The translations under genes and the position numbers were made by a program. This document shows, one piece after another, positions 35,201-45,342 of a DNA stretch of 64,000 nucleotides. Every line of letters starts with the position of its first letter. Position 1 is the stretch's first letter. A model generated the notes under the pieces. That model did not search any database and was not told the DNA's origin. It saw nothing but the letters and a program-made list of their open reading frames with translations. The stretch lies in NCBI GenBank assembly GCA_963971575.1, contig OZ020622.1, positions 10,516,279 through 10,580,278 of the forward strand. The letters are read 5' to 3'. This DNA comes from Liopterus haemorrhoidalis (Eukaryota > Arthropoda > Insecta > Coleoptera > Dytiscidae).

Positions 35201-38200
35201 AGAGGGGCTAAGGATTAAGTTGTAGATTTGGTTGGGAAAAAAATAAATACCTGTCCATCAGCTGGATTGAAAAGAGAAAAGTTATAATCATATGTTAATT
35301 CTTCATCTGCTGCGATGTCTCTCAAAGCAAATAACGCCATTCGAAATTGTCCATTTACTGACCATTTCTGCATCTCGCAATTTGGCTGGCAAGAATGATT
35401 TACAAAACGACCTGGAGAAGAAAATTATATTAAAATAATGATTAGTTGTGGAAATTTTGTAATACTAACCATCTCCTCCCATTCGATGACCATCTATGAC
35501 AAGACCTCCATCCAAATGCAAGCAATAGTGATGGGTATCGTGTGTGTATCTAGTTGCCATTCGATGTTTAAATTCTTGGTCAGAAACTACTTCGCCTACA
35601 TACTCCAAGATGAATTCTCCTTTTCGTATTGGAAGTTTGGTTCGAACGCCCCATCCCTAAAATATATTTTATAATGAAACTAGATGAGATGATTGCATTA
35701 AACAAAACAGATTTTCAACCAGTCCGTCTGGAAAACAAGATGGGAGGCAAAAGCTTCTTGACTAATTTTTGAGGAAAATCTCAAAATGATTTTAGAGACA
35801 CACAGACAGACATTAGTTACGGTATAAGGGTTTCTTGGGGTGCATTCGAGTTGTACAGAGTAGAGCGAGCGCTGAGCGAACAGTTGATGGTGACGTCATG
35901 AATAGAGAACTAACGGAGCGAGCGTTCTTGTGACGTAATGTTTATAAAATCTAACCCTACAATTTTAGGCGGCGTTTTTACTGTCAGATTAGTTTACGTC
36001 TGCCATGAATCAAAATTATATATAATCTGTCTCAATTTGTAATACGAAACTAGATCTGGTTACTTTGGTGACTGTTGTGGTGTAAACAGACTTTGGCGTA
36101 TCCGTGTGAACCAATACTATGATAATATTATAAATGTATTGTCAATATACAACATAAAAAATGAACTTTTCCTGTTAGTTCCGTATTACAAAATGAGACA
36201 GATAATACCTCAGTTTTTTTCCTTGATTTTTTTTTCAATGATGAAGAAATAAAATTAAATAAAAATTAAATAATAATTAATGAATTAATTTAATAAATTT
36301 TTTCCATTTTAATTTTATGCACGGTGTATTTTAATAATTTTTTTGCTGTTTACAGAACGTCACAAATACATAAAATGGCAGTAGCAGAATGGCAGTAGAC
36401 AGATAATGTTATTTGTAACTTCATCTGCTGAATAAATGTCAATACCAGTCAGTGAATTCAATACGTCAGTCTCATTATCCGTTAGATAACTATCTGATAG
36501 ATACATTTGTATAGAAAGAAGGGATGACATTTACTCAGCAGATGAAGTTAAAAATAACCTTATCTGTCAGATAGTTACCTGGAACTTTATCTGAAGGTGG
36601 AAAGACCGGGCCTAAGGCTATTATTTTTATTTTATTTAAAATTTAATTTTAAACTTTCATTCCTTTCCCGCCATTCCCCCACTTTTTTACGTCATACTCC
36701 ATATGCTCGGTCTTAAAACCCCGAACACATAGAGCGCACTCTAAATGCTCGCTCGATCGCAAAACGAATGCAATTGAGTGTACTCCGAGCGTCAAATCGA
36801 ACACGTTTGAGTGTACAGAACGTGCTCGGAACGCTCGGAGCGTCAAATCGAATGTACCCTTTGTCATATCTATGAAACTACAAAGATGTTCCAATTTAAT
36901 TTTTCAAAATAAAATTAAAATTTGATGAATAGAAAAATATTTTTTTCTTACCTTGCTGACTGTCATGAATTTCTCCAACCCTGGTGCCCATTCGTGTCTC
37001 TGAATTTTTTGATTCTGGCACTTATGATTAGCAGGACATTCAGCCAAAACCAATCGGTTAATACAGTCATCTTCGCATTCCCTAGGACAGTTACAAGCTT
37101 GTGGTTCACAAATCCCAGTCGGTGCTCGTACGAAATAAACATTTGTCCTAATTTTTCTGTAGTTCCAAGATGGCACAAGATCCCTCCCCGGCAACTGAGC
37201 ATGCGTATGTTGCCACCACAAATCGTGAGACAATTGGAATGGCAATTTTCGACAACGGAGATATTTACCGCAATGATATGGAGGCGGAAGGAGTCCATAA
37301 GGATGTTCTTCCGGTTTATAAATAAGTTTTGTCTTATTAGCAGCTTCCCTACGTCTAGCACGGGCGCCTTCGTCGTCTTCTTTGAAATAATCGGAAAACA
37401 GACCAGCAATTAAATACTTTTTCCGCCACCTTGGGACTCTTTTGTTCCTTTTAGAGTCATCAGAACTAGTATCATCATTTCTTAGCTTCTTGTCAGTAGG
37501 TAGTTGTTCTATACTACTTGCAGGAGAAATATCACGTACTCTTTTTCGGAAAACCATGTGACATTCCTCTCTCTTTTGTTTTTTGTCTGATTTTTCAAGA
37601 CTTTTATCTCGTTTGCGTTTAATTTTTTTATCAATCTCAGAAATATCGCTGTTCGTTCGAACTGATCCAGTACTAGAATCTCGATGTTTGATTTCTGTGA
37701 TATCTAGCCTTGATTTTTTAGTACTAGACTTTGTTTCAACGGAGGTAGCAGGGGAAACATCTCTAGTTCTTAAAGTCATACGTTCTTTAACATCTAATCT
37801 GCTGAAAGATCTTTCTGTTTTCATTGACTTAGTTGACTCTAAATCAGTAAAAGTACATTCATCCATTGGTAAGCTATCACATTCACTGTATACCTCCCAT
37901 TTTGATACAATATCAGATTCTGAATCAACTGGTGGTATTTCAGATTTAGCTTGAAGTTTTTCAAGAGATACTACTGATAAAACGCAGTTTTGGGTTCGTT
38001 TCATGAATGTTGAAGCTTCTTCTCCTAATCTTGGAACGCGATCGTAGGCATCGTTTTCTTTAGGGACTTCTTCAGTTTCTATTTTAGGGATAATTTTCTT
38101 TTTCTTCTTTTTAAGGGTTGGGAAACCAGTTCTGTTGATTGCTTTACGACGACGGATTTTCTTCTTAACTACTGTTTGTTTTTCTTCTTTCACAACAGTT

Positions 38201-40917
38201 TTAACTTTTTCTATTTTTTCTACTGGTACTTCTTTGTTTTCTTTTTTTGGTTTTTTAGTTTTGCTGACTTCTTTTTCTTGTTCTTTTTCGGGTTCTTCTG
38301 TTACTTTTTTCTTTCTTAAATTATGTACTTCTGGATCTGTTTCTTTATTTGTTTGTATTGTAGTAGTAGGTATATGTAATTCTAAATCAACAGTCTGCAT
38401 AAATATTCCTGTTGGTTTTTCATTAACTACACTATCCAATATTTCGTTTGAGACTGGTTTGATTTTTTTTGCTATCGGTGATTTAATGACCGATGCTCTG
38501 TTGGTTGTGATGTTTGTTTTTTCGGTTTTCTTTTCTATTTTTTTCTGGTTGTTATCTAAAAGACTGTCCAACGCTTCAGCGGCTGAAGGATTTATTTTTG
38601 AAACTAAGTTAGAAGCAAGATCTTCTAAACGATTCTTCTTACGTGTTATCATTTGAGCGATCGTTTCTGTATTTTTATCACACTTCTTATCAATTTGATT
38701 TATGGTTAAATTCTTTTTATTTTTGATTTCGTTAACAACATTTTCGAGACTTTTTGTTGTTTCTATTACAGGTACTTTTTCTGACTGAGTTGTGACAATA
38801 TCCAGTTTTTTGGATACCTTTTCTAATTCTGATTTGGCTTCTGCTTCCAATCTGTGGCGTTTTTTAGGAGTTGTTGCCGTAACTGAGTTGCCAAATGATG
38901 ATTTGACTTCTGTTTTTAGTTCTGGTTGAGGTGGAGTCTCTATTTTGACAGGATGAGTATATTTGTTGATACAAGCTTCGATAGCTTCATCGATATGTGA
39001 TGCAACGATGTCTTCTGAATCTGGAGGAATGTCTTGGATTTCGTAGGTTTTAGTGTCGTTCTTAATTTGCTCAACTGGTACCTGTTTAATGTTTTCAGGT
39101 ATATCTTTATTGGGTATTGTTTTGTTCTTATCGTTCAGTTTTATAACAGATTTTGTTTGTACAATTCCATTTTTTGTTGTGTTTATTTTGGGTTCTTCTT
39201 TTGGAATTTCTTGCTTGATGCTAGTTGTATCTACTGTGATGTCGGTGTGTTTCTGTTCATTTGTTATGTGGTAGTGTCTTTTTTTGAGTGGTAATCTCTG
39301 CTCGTTACTTTGTTCTTGTTTTTCGCTGTTAACACTTGCTTGCTTCTTCTTTTTGCGTCCCTCTGTGGTTTCTATACCTTTTCGTTTTTTGGAGACTCTT
39401 TTCACACAACGAAATACTTCTGGTAAATTTTCTTTTTGTGATTTATTGGTCCCTAGATTACATAGTTTCATAAAGTCTACTATTAGTTTATCGATATCAG
39501 CGTCGACTTTTGCTACTGTGTGGGGCACGGAGATTGTTTTTAGTATTTTTATTTTGTGTTTTTTATGTTTCTTGTGTCTTTTAGTATGCATTACTTTTAG
39601 ATGTTTTAGGGTTGTGTATTTTGATTTCATAGCAAGTTTTTTATTTTTAAGACATAGATTTTTAACATTTTTAATATTATGTATTACTTTTTTTGTTTTA
39701 GGTTTATTTTCTTCTAGTGGTTTTACTTGTGATGTATTTAATTCTAATCTTTTACTGACTCTTTCACAGATTTCATTTAAAATGGCACCTCCTATTTTTG
39801 TTTTTGGTTTTTCTTCTTTTTTTGGAGTTTTTCCAAGACTTAAACTAAGAGTATTTGAAGTTAATTGAACAATATCACTATCACATAAGGTTCTATTTGA
39901 TTTTTTTGATTTTTTACTCTCATCTTTCTTAACTGTAGTACTTTGTACTTTTTTCGTTTCACTTTGGTTTGTTTTTGTTTTATCATGTATTCTATTTTTG
40001 ACTGGTGCAACGTTTTCTGTTTCTACTTCTGTTGTTGGTGGATATTTTGGTGGCCGTCCTGGTTTACGGACAGCTACTTTAGCAGTTGGTCGCCCTGGTT
40101 TTCTTCTTGGAGGGTACAGGACCCTGTCTGTGTTTACAAATAGTACCCGATCCAAATTACAGGGGAGACTTACTTTTTGTTTTTGTACTGGTTTGGATTC
40201 TTTTTTTGTGTCTGTTTTGTTTTTGAGTTTTTTTGTACATTTATCAGTTTTCTTCTGCTCCGGTTTTTTGACTTCTTTGACATTCTGTGGACTGCTAGGT
40301 TCTGGACTTGAAGGATGATCTGGACTGTTTTGTATTCCTGAATCTGGGGAAACGTTAGCATCACCACAGTACTCTGCATTTAATATATTATTGTTGCAAT
40401 TTTGTGTTTTATCTTCCAGGTCTTTTGCAGCATTCTTTCTAGGTCTTCCTCTTTTCCGTTTTACTGTCTCACTTTTGTCGTTAGTTTCTGCTACTGCAGT
40501 GGACTGTTGTTCAACAACATCATTATTCGATACGCTGCTAGGTGGCGCGTTTGTCAACATCTGTTGTTGTTGGACAAACTGTTGGAGTAGAGTGCTAGCA
40601 TATGTTGCTGGTTGAGATTCTGTTTCACTACTACTTTCTGTAACTCTTTGTATAGCTGCATTAACCAACTGAGTAGGTAATTCCATATCAGAACCTGACG
40701 CATCGACATCAGCAACTGATTTGTTCTGCTCATATTCAAAACCACCGAATGCATCGCAGTCTTGTTGATCGGGAAGAATTGCGGCTAGGTCTTCTTGTCT
40801 GATTTCTTGAAGACTACATGAAGCAAGCATGGCACTGTTGTCATCGGAATCGGAACCCTCACTGTCGGAACTGGACACATGGGGAGGCGATACTCGGACA
40901 AGTGGTAATGAAGCCGT
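26107..40917 (-). CDS. ash1: ASH1 histone H3K36 methyltransferase (trithorax group), 5'-partial, 10 coding exons
   Basis: Nuclear chromatin protein. ASH1 proteins dimethylate H3K36 and counter Polycomb silencing, usually with MRG15 and NURF55. Exons read in frame (minus strand): 40917-36952, 35656-35470, 35411-35251, 35149-34865, 34606-34375, 33710-33375, 31503-31296, 31239-30991, 28466-28070, 26238-26107, all with GT/AG borders and matching phases. They total 6153 nt, ending in TGA at 26107-26109. Approximate residue order: acidic Ser/Asp-rich start, AT-hooks near 150 and 270-292, a long Lys/Ser/Glu-rich disordered part, AWS cysteines 1267-1310, SET 1311-1438, post-[13 protein letters not shown]-hook GRVGRPRK, bromodomain about 1615-1723, PHD 1723-1790, BAH 1793-1950, and tail [10 protein letters not shown] with [16 protein letters not shown]. 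This is the full ASH1 domain order. The first segment opens at an acceptor with residues ahead of the first Met (Met30 of this exon), so at least one upstream exon is missing. The product is slightly shorter than fly ASH1 (about 2200 residues). Confidence 0.97.
26456..26737. mobile_element. MITE in the last ash1 intron, (T)TCACTTTTGTAAG family
   Basis: Left end TTCACTTTTGTAAGAACAAA; right end (inverted) TTCACTTTTGTAAGGACAAA. Diverged relatives occur at about 27220-27410 and 27655-27850, sharing GACATATGTCA and ATATCTTAATTATAA segments. Confidence 0.65.
26750..27158 (+). mobile_element. TA-flanked MITE, CAGTCTGTTTCAAACGC family, copy 1
   Basis: Inverted ends AGTCTGTTTCAAACGCTTAG and TAAGCGTTTGAAACAGACTG with TA outside (26748-26749, 27159-27160). 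The 409-bp element is non-coding. By eye more than 90% identical to the inverse of 28608-29013. Confidence 0.88.
27440..27645. mobile_element. Short relative of the CAGTCTGTTTCAAACGC MITE
   Basis: Shares GGCGGAACTA / TAGTTCCGCC at its two sides and AAGTTGTCATGAGCTC-type sequence near the left end with the 400-bp copies, but the middle is deleted or different. Confidence 0.5.
28070..28466 (-). CDS. ash1: ash1 exon: BAH domain, second part
   Basis: This 397-nt exon completes BAH ([20 protein letters not shown], then [20 protein letters not shown] and [15 protein letters not shown]) and continues into a [13 protein letters not shown] linker and a basic stretch. It is flanked on both sides by inverted copies of one MITE (26750-27158 and 28608-29013). 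Confidence 0.95.
28608..29013 (-). mobile_element. TA-flanked MITE, CAGTCTGTTTCAAACGC family, copy 2 (inverted)
   Basis: Ends CAGTCTGTTCCAAACG and CGTTTGGAACAGACTG, TA at 28606-28607 and 29014-29015. It lies in the intron on the other side of the BAH exon from copy 1 and in opposite orientation. Confidence 0.88.
29339..29402. repeat. CAGACAGACGGACGG microsatellite
   Basis: Imperfect GACA/GACG units inside repeat C. Confidence 0.75.
29600..29965 (-). mobile_element. Tc1-like transposase fragment in an ash1 intron
   Basis: The minus strand reads [37 protein letters not shown] and [12 protein letters not shown], stop, DNAHPHVA, then [12 protein letters not shown] and LNPIENY. VWGGI, the DNAxPHxA second Asp and DLNPIE are Tc1-type landmarks. 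Partial and broken. Confidence 0.75.
30071..30145 (+). mobile_element. tRNA-like sequence within repeat D
   Basis: TGGTCTAATGGTTAGCTTGC resembles box A and GGGTTCGCTCTCGGG box B at normal tRNA spacing. The counterpart at 56525-56450 (minus) has GTTCGAATCCC. Stem pairing at the ends is poor, so it is a repeat component rather than a tRNA gene. Confidence 0.55.
30299..30598. mobile_element. hAT MITE with perfect 8-bp duplication
   Basis: Ends CAGTGTTTCTCAAC and GTTGAGAAACACTG; duplication ATGTATAC at 30291-30298 and 30599-30606. GGTCCGCG motifs inside both ends. 300 bp. Confidence 0.92.
30991..31239 (-). CDS. ash1: ash1 exon: BAH domain, first part
   Basis: This 249-nt exon encodes [20 protein letters not shown], then the [20 protein letters not shown] core and [16 protein letters not shown], the start of a bromo-adjacent homology domain. 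It is separated from the PHD exon by an intron of only 56 bp. Confidence 0.95.
31296..31503 (-). CDS. ash1: ash1 exon: PHD finger
   Basis: This 208-nt exon reads [18 protein letters not shown], then [20 protein letters not shown] and [20 protein letters not shown]. The C4-H-C3 pattern and the WQH motif define a PHD finger. Methyl-lysine reading is the family role; target preference cannot be read from sequence. Confidence 0.95.
31599..31881. mobile_element. hAT MITE in the intron after the bromodomain exon of ash1
   Basis: Ends CAATGTTCCCTCTAAGC and GCTTAGAGGGAACGTTG. The flanks CCAGTAAG and CTAGTAAG match at 7 of 8. GCGCG-rich inside the right end. Confidence 0.85.
31890..33374. other. ash1 intron, nothing recognised
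   Basis: Remainder of the intron between the PHD and bromodomain exons. AT-rich, with a few CG-containing stretches (33050-33190). No frame with a recognisable domain. Confidence 0.4.
33375..33710 (-). CDS. ash1: ash1 exon: bromodomain
   Basis: This 336-nt exon contains [20 protein letters not shown] and [19 protein letters not shown], the ZA-loop region of a bromodomain, then the [17 protein letters not shown] helix with the conserved asparagine region. In ASH1 this is the single bromodomain upstream of PHD and BAH, with a proposed acetyl-lysine reading role. Confidence 0.95.
33900..34135 (+). mobile_element. THAP-coding repeat, copy in an ash1 intron
   Basis: CTAACTGGTGTCCAAATTAT start, then from 33988 [20 protein letters not shown] and [20 protein letters not shown], resembling the first half of a THAP finger. 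It matches 20783-20860 plus 21813-21905. Truncated after about 40 codons. Confidence 0.55.
34375..34606 (-). CDS. ash1: ash1 exon: linker between post-SET and bromodomain
   Basis: This 232-nt exon encodes [20 protein letters not shown] and a helical stretch with [20 protein letters not shown] then [17 protein letters not shown]. It joins in phase with exons on both sides. The helix just before the bromodomain is the usual position of an extended bromodomain helix; that assignment is inferred. Confidence 0.93.
34865..35149 (-). CDS. ash1: ash1 exon: post-SET and AT-hook
   Basis: This 285-nt, phase-0 exon begins [16 protein letters not shown], the post-SET cysteine cluster that completes the zinc site at the active centre. 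An AT-hook ([13 protein letters not shown]) and a proline-rich linker follow. It ends before a GTAAGT donor. Confidence 0.95.
35251..35411 (-). CDS. ash1: ash1 exon: catalytic half of SET domain
   Basis: This 161-nt exon encodes [16 protein letters not shown], the NHSCxPN motif that forms the pseudoknot and contacts S-adenosylmethionine, and EELTYDYNF, which holds the catalytic tyrosine. Both key motifs are intact, so the enzyme should be active. The intron before it is only 58 bp. Confidence 0.96.
35470..35656 (-). CDS. ash1: ash1 exon: N-terminal half of SET domain
   Basis: This 187-nt exon reads [20 protein letters not shown] then [13 protein letters not shown] and ends in GGDG. The GWG start and the EYVGEVVS segment are SET motif I, part of the S-adenosylmethionine pocket. 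It enters in phase 0 and leaves in phase 1 through a GTTAGT donor. Confidence 0.96.
35837..36861. mobile_element. 1-kb MITE in the AWS-SET intron of ash1
   Basis: Left end GGGGTGCATTCGAGTTG and right end (inverted) GGGTACATTCGATTTGACG. Just inside each end lie clusters of GAGCGAGCG / CGCTCGGAGCG motifs, unlike the AT-rich surroundings. It contains a nested MITE at about 36025-36203. Confidence 0.6.
36025..36203. mobile_element. Nested short MITE
   Basis: ATCTGTCTCAATTTGTAATA at the left and its near-inverse TATTACAAAATGAGACAGAT at the right. GAAACTA / TAGTTCC follow inside. No coding. Confidence 0.75.
36952..40917 (-). CDS. ash1: ash1 long exon: AT-hooks, disordered region, AWS domain
   Basis: This 3966-nt (1322-codon) exon starts after a polypyrimidine tract and CAG at 40918-40920 and ends at a GTAAGA donor at 36951. 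It encodes AT-hooks ([20 protein letters not shown] followed by [10 protein letters not shown]) that should bind AT-rich minor grooves, then about 900 low-complexity Lys/Glu/Ser/Thr-rich residues. The last 100 codons are conserved: a [11 protein letters not shown] segment, then the AWS zinc-binding cysteines ([16 protein letters not shown] ... [10 protein letters not shown]) leading into SET. The disordered part has no domain I recognise and probably evolves fast. Confidence 0.96.
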
Positions 40918-41265
40918 CTGAAAAAAAAAGTAAAACATTAAAATATGCATTTAACCGCTTATATTTAAGAAATTTGTGTACAATTTATCAAAAATTTGAT
41001 TAAACGACGCAACTAATTTATTATTCAGAATAGTCAAGTTTTTTTATATGTAACATGCAAGTATTGAATAAGTTGATCATTTTATTTGGCGAAAATAGGT
41101 TCTTAAATTAAAATATAAATACTCTGTAAAGTTTCATCAAAACCGGAATAGCTCAACAGGGATTTTTGTTCAGATCAGTTTTTCGAAAAATATTGAATTA
41201 TTTGTGCCGTTGAAAAAAATAGTTAAAAAAATATATATTTTAAGTTATTCCGTGTCTATAATATG

Positions 41266-41322
41266 TCCAACAAATTTTATTGGGCGTATCGGTGGTCGAT
41301 ACTCCCAATAAAATTTGTTGGA
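41266..41322. repeat. Perfect 19-bp inverted repeat with second inner stem
   Basis: Arms TCCAACAAATTTTATTGGG (41266-41284) and CCCAATAAAATTTGTTGGA (41304-41322) pair exactly. The 19-nt centre has its own TATCG/CGATA stem around GTGGT. It lies about 350 bp upstream of the ash1 long exon. Confidence 0.9.
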
Positions 41323-41399
41323 TATAAAAAAATATATATATTGTGAGGTATCATATGGAAGCTCTTAAGACATAGATTAAGGAACATAAAGTAGTTTTT

Positions 41400-41800
41400 T
41401 TAAATGTGTTTTAATACGATTTTTGCTAAATATGTGCTCAAAATTCCGCATCTTTTTACCCAGGGTGGTTAATATAAAAAAATGAAAAATTCTGAGTAAT
41501 GCACATTAATATGAACCGGAATAGTACCATAGGAATTTTTGATCTGATAATTATTTCAAAAGTTATCGAATTTTTTGTAACACTGTTTCTTACAATGACT
41601 AGAACTTGATAGCTATAAATGTGTCTTGATGCAAGCGCATCCCAAGTATGGTTGATGGCTCTAGATGGAAGCACGTGGTTATTATTTCAAAACTTATCGA
41701 AATTTATTACTTTTAAATTGTAGCCACAATTTGTCATCATTCACTAAATACCTACAAAACTCTGAAATGTGTAAAAAATTATACTTCACAACAACTGACA
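41400..41800 (-). repeat. Dispersed repeat B/D fragment
   Basis: In inverse orientation carries CCGGTTCATATTAATGTGCA and TTACTCAGAATTTTTC as at 56640-56680. It ends at 41732-41796 with CATTCACTAAATACCTACAA followed by the palindromic TGTGTAAAAAATTATACTTC end shared with 7888-7950, 29540-29580, 30905-30950 and 56041-56105. Confidence 0.5.
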
Positions 41801-43634
41801 AGTTGTAGCTAAAGCTTCACTCTACATATATGCTTTTAGCTATTTTGTTCTACTGTGAAAACTACTAAGAGTTATTATACTTGGTAGTATATTTTTGCCG
41901 CCATCTTAAATCTGCCGCGGTTCTTAATTTAGGTGCTGGAGGTAAAGATTTAATTTTCGAAAAGAACACGTGTACCAAGTGGAATTTCATTATCATAAGT
42001 ATATTTTAAGACACAAGTTCTAAACAATAAACTCTTGAAAAAAAAATTGACGTTTTATTTGAACATTTCTACACAAAACTGTATAAATATAAGTTATTTG
42101 AAACCCACAAATATATTTAAAAAATTACAGAAAATTGTTGTCAGATATCTATTATTAAGTTATTGAGTGATAACATTTTTTTCTACAATTAAAAATATTC
42201 TATTAGATAGATAAAAATTCGGTGCAAAATTTGGTGTTTACATTATTACTAATTTTATTTCAGATTGTCAGTTTTGTATAAAGTTGTAATCTCAGGAGGT
42301 TATACGTAGCGTTATAACAGTAATATCCAAATAAATAAAATAAATAAATAATAATAAATTTCAAATATCACGGAAAGTACGTTTCTATAACTCTGGCATT
42401 ACATAAAAACCATGTGACGTTTAGAACGGTGCTATTATCCCTACACAAACAGGTATTTCTTTTAAACATCAGATACTGGATCTTTGATCTCACTTAATTT
42501 GTATCCAAAGATGAACAAAATTATTACTACGAATAAAACTAAAAAATATGCCTGTAATTTATTAAACCAATGGCGAAGAGAGACCTCCGCTAGACTTGCT
42601 CTCCCATAAATAAAAATAATAATAATAAAAAATAAATAAAAAATCAATAATAAAAATAAATAAATCAATAAAAAAAAAAAAAATAATAAAAAATAAAATA
42701 AAAAAGATTTATGTCTTATCCAAATTTTTGTTCAAGGCTTGGTTTACTACTTGGTTAGATATGAATTTTAAAAAAAAATAAGTTTCCGGTTTCGTATCTT
42801 CATAAAAAACAATATGTTTCTTTCCAATTAATAGGAGAATTTTTTACTACCAGAACGAGCTCTCTAAGTTGAATCATTCTTGAGTATACACACACAGACA
42901 CACACACATACTGACGGCACTGCGAAAATAGATTTTTTGGATTCCCTGGACCATGAAACATACAGACCAATTCTGTAACTCAGTTACTATGATCATAGGA
43001 ACCAAATCTGTCACTATGAGCAAGGTCAGTTACTATCATGAATGAAAGTCATTATACTTTTTATAATATTTTATCTTGTAGTAACGTTACTACACAGTAA
43101 ATTTTTACAGAATTAATCTGGTGATCAGTCAAAATATCAATATCGAAAATTTTCGCGATTACAATACTTGCCCCTTTTATATTAAGGTCGGGCAAGTAAA
43201 AATTTAATGCAATTAACTTGAATTTATCACGCTTATTGTCCGTAACTAAATAAACCCTTTAAAAATGCAAGCATATATTTATGAATTTTTACACAACCAA
43301 ATTAATTCATACCTTTTGAACACCTTGTTTTAAATTCACAAACAAATTATGTAAATATAAACAATCAATCAACAATATACACTTTTGAAAAGTACACTTG
43401 TAGAAGTCAGCTAGAGAACTGACATTGTAACGGACATTGGCGCCTTAAGGGAGTTCGAGTAACATAGGGCATTAATGGCCAGGTGCTACTCTCCAACGTA
43501 CGTGGGGAACGCAAGGTGCTTCCACCGTATATTTGATGTAGGAATTTAATTGGCCATTTATATTTTTGATATGAAATATATTGTAGGTCATAAAAGATCC
43601 ACAGCAATATACATGACAAATATCAATTATAAAA
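41801..43634. other. No gene seen
   Basis: AT-rich, with an A-rich low-complexity tract at 42592-42710 and a short CA-rich run near 42888-42910. I could not find the missing upstream ash1 exon here. Confidence 0.4.
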
Positions 43635-44188
43635 TTAAAGTGGGTTTTACACGATTAAATTTGTTGATCAACTAATTGAAAAAGATGGCCTTCAATTAAT
43701 TGATGTGTGTAAAGTGTAAAAATTTCGTCAATTAATTGATCAATTAATTGACACAAAATTTGATCAATTTATTTTGAAAATAGAACAAGTTCTATTTTTC
43801 GTAAATTTTTCATCAATTTTTTAGGGAATTCTAGGTATATTTTTATCTGTTAAGATATTGCCAACTGTTTAGTTGTAGGATAACCTCGAAATATATTATT
43901 TGTGTTTCGTTTTCAAATCTAAATAACCTCAAACGTTCTAATTTATCATCATCTAGGTTATTTCTTATGTTTTTGTTCACAGCTCGTAATTTTGTGAAGA
44001 TTTTTTCAATATTTTCATTTTGATAAATATGTCAACATGTTTTACAGTTGGTAATGTAAAAATTGATAAATAAATTGATGTGTGTAAAGTGATGTTTTTT
44101 TTCCAAGGTTATCAATAAATTTTTCAATTGACAAAAAAACTTGATAAATTTATTGATCAATTAATTGAACTGTGGAAAACCAACTTAA
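43635..44188. mobile_element. TTAA-flanked MITE
   Basis: TTAA at 43635-43638 and 44185-44188. Ends AGTGGGTTTTACACGATTAA and (inverted) GTTGGTTTTCCACAGTTCAA are similar, and both sides are full of TCAATTAATTGATCAA-type short palindromes. TTAA duplication is typical of piggyBac-type transposition. A fragment with AAGTAGGTTTTACACGGTTC is at 27861. Confidence 0.65.
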
Positions 44189-44235
44189 GATTTAATTGAT
44201 TCCATTAACAAAATCCTAGGAATGTAGGTACTAAC

Positions 44236-44820
44236 TAGCTGTCGTACCCGTTCTTCATACGATTTTTGTTTATAATGATAAATGAGATTTCAATTTCAAG
44301 TAGAACTAGGGTTGCAAACTCCATAAGGGGTACCCTTACGATTTTTTCGAATTTTGGCCATTTTGAGTTTTGGATACTGTCTATACAAAACTTAATAATT
44401 GGTTTATTGAAGCCCAAATTTTTTTCTAGAGTAACCAATGTAGAAGTACTTTAAAAATTGAAACCGTAGATTTCTATCTCTAACCATTTTTTAGTTAGGA
44501 TTTTACAAAATTTAAAAAAAATAAAAAAAAATAAATAAAAAAATATCGTTTTTTGTTTATTTCAAAATATGGTTTAAGTCAATTAGGACCTCAATATTTC
44601 AAAAATTTCAACCGCAGGTCTTTGTCACATTTGGTTTTTGAGAAACATCCATGCGAAGATGAAAATTTCTATAAATTACGCCATATTAAAATTGGTCATA
44701 ATTTTAAAATACGCACAATCAATAAGGCCTCAAATTTTTTCTAGATTAAATAAACATCGAGGAATCCAAAAATTCTAACCTCAGGTTATTTTCTCAAACC
44801 GTTTTTTAGTTGTCTTTTTT
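44236..44820. repeat. Insect-type dispersed repeat with internal two-fold duplication
   Basis: Starts ACTAGCTGTCGTACCCG. Two roughly 300-bp halves share CAAATTTTTTCTAGA and ACCATTTTTTAGTT-type blocks. 53390-53655 (AAATTTCGTTAAAATATGTC, CCAGCCGTTTTTTGCGTG) looks like the 3' half of this kind of repeat. Confidence 0.45.
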
Positions 44821-45342
44821 TAATTCACCACTTTCGTTTTTCCAGGTTCCTTTTTTCGTAGCTATGTCTGTTCTAAAAATAATAAGAATTACAATAAATA
44901 CAGTTTTTAGCTCTTCCTATATTGTGTCGCCAACCCTTTGGGAAAGAGAAAGAAACATATTATAAAACACTTTTTTTTTCTTTCTTAAACGCCAGTATAA
45001 TTTAGATTTTTATAAAAACTATATTTTTTTTTGTGAAAAGTCGCTGAACTAATCAAGGCCAACTCGATATGAGGTCCGGTTGAATCGTTCAATCATTTAA
45101 ATATTGATACAATGTAACAAAAAATCTGATTTTTTTTGTATAAATTATGAGAAAAGTATTCATGAGAACTAGGCGCGAACTGTCCGTGATTTTGGAGACA
45201 AAAAATATTGAAATATTATGTAATACTTGATCGATAGCATTCCTACATAAATGAACAGAAGAATGAGACTTACACCATGTGCGTCTTAACAAACTTGCAA
45301 CCATAAAACTTGGTCGCGCAAGAGCGTGTATGTAATCTACAA
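44821..45342. other. No gene seen
   Basis: AT-rich. A 92-codon minus-strand frame starting at 45367 overlaps a MITE and has no motif I recognise. Confidence 0.4.

Noticed and set aside
38135..39868. Several long plus-strand open frames (e.g. 38135-38656, 39284-39868) opposite ash1
   Set aside because: They are antisense to the Lys/Ser/Glu-rich ash1 exon; their Phe/Leu/Ser-rich translations mirror AAA/TCT-type codons and show no domain.
43407..43619. 70-codon minus-strand frame with GGSTLRSPRTLE
   Set aside because: The text around 43430-43530 is less AT-rich than its surroundings, but no known domain or repeat end was recognised.
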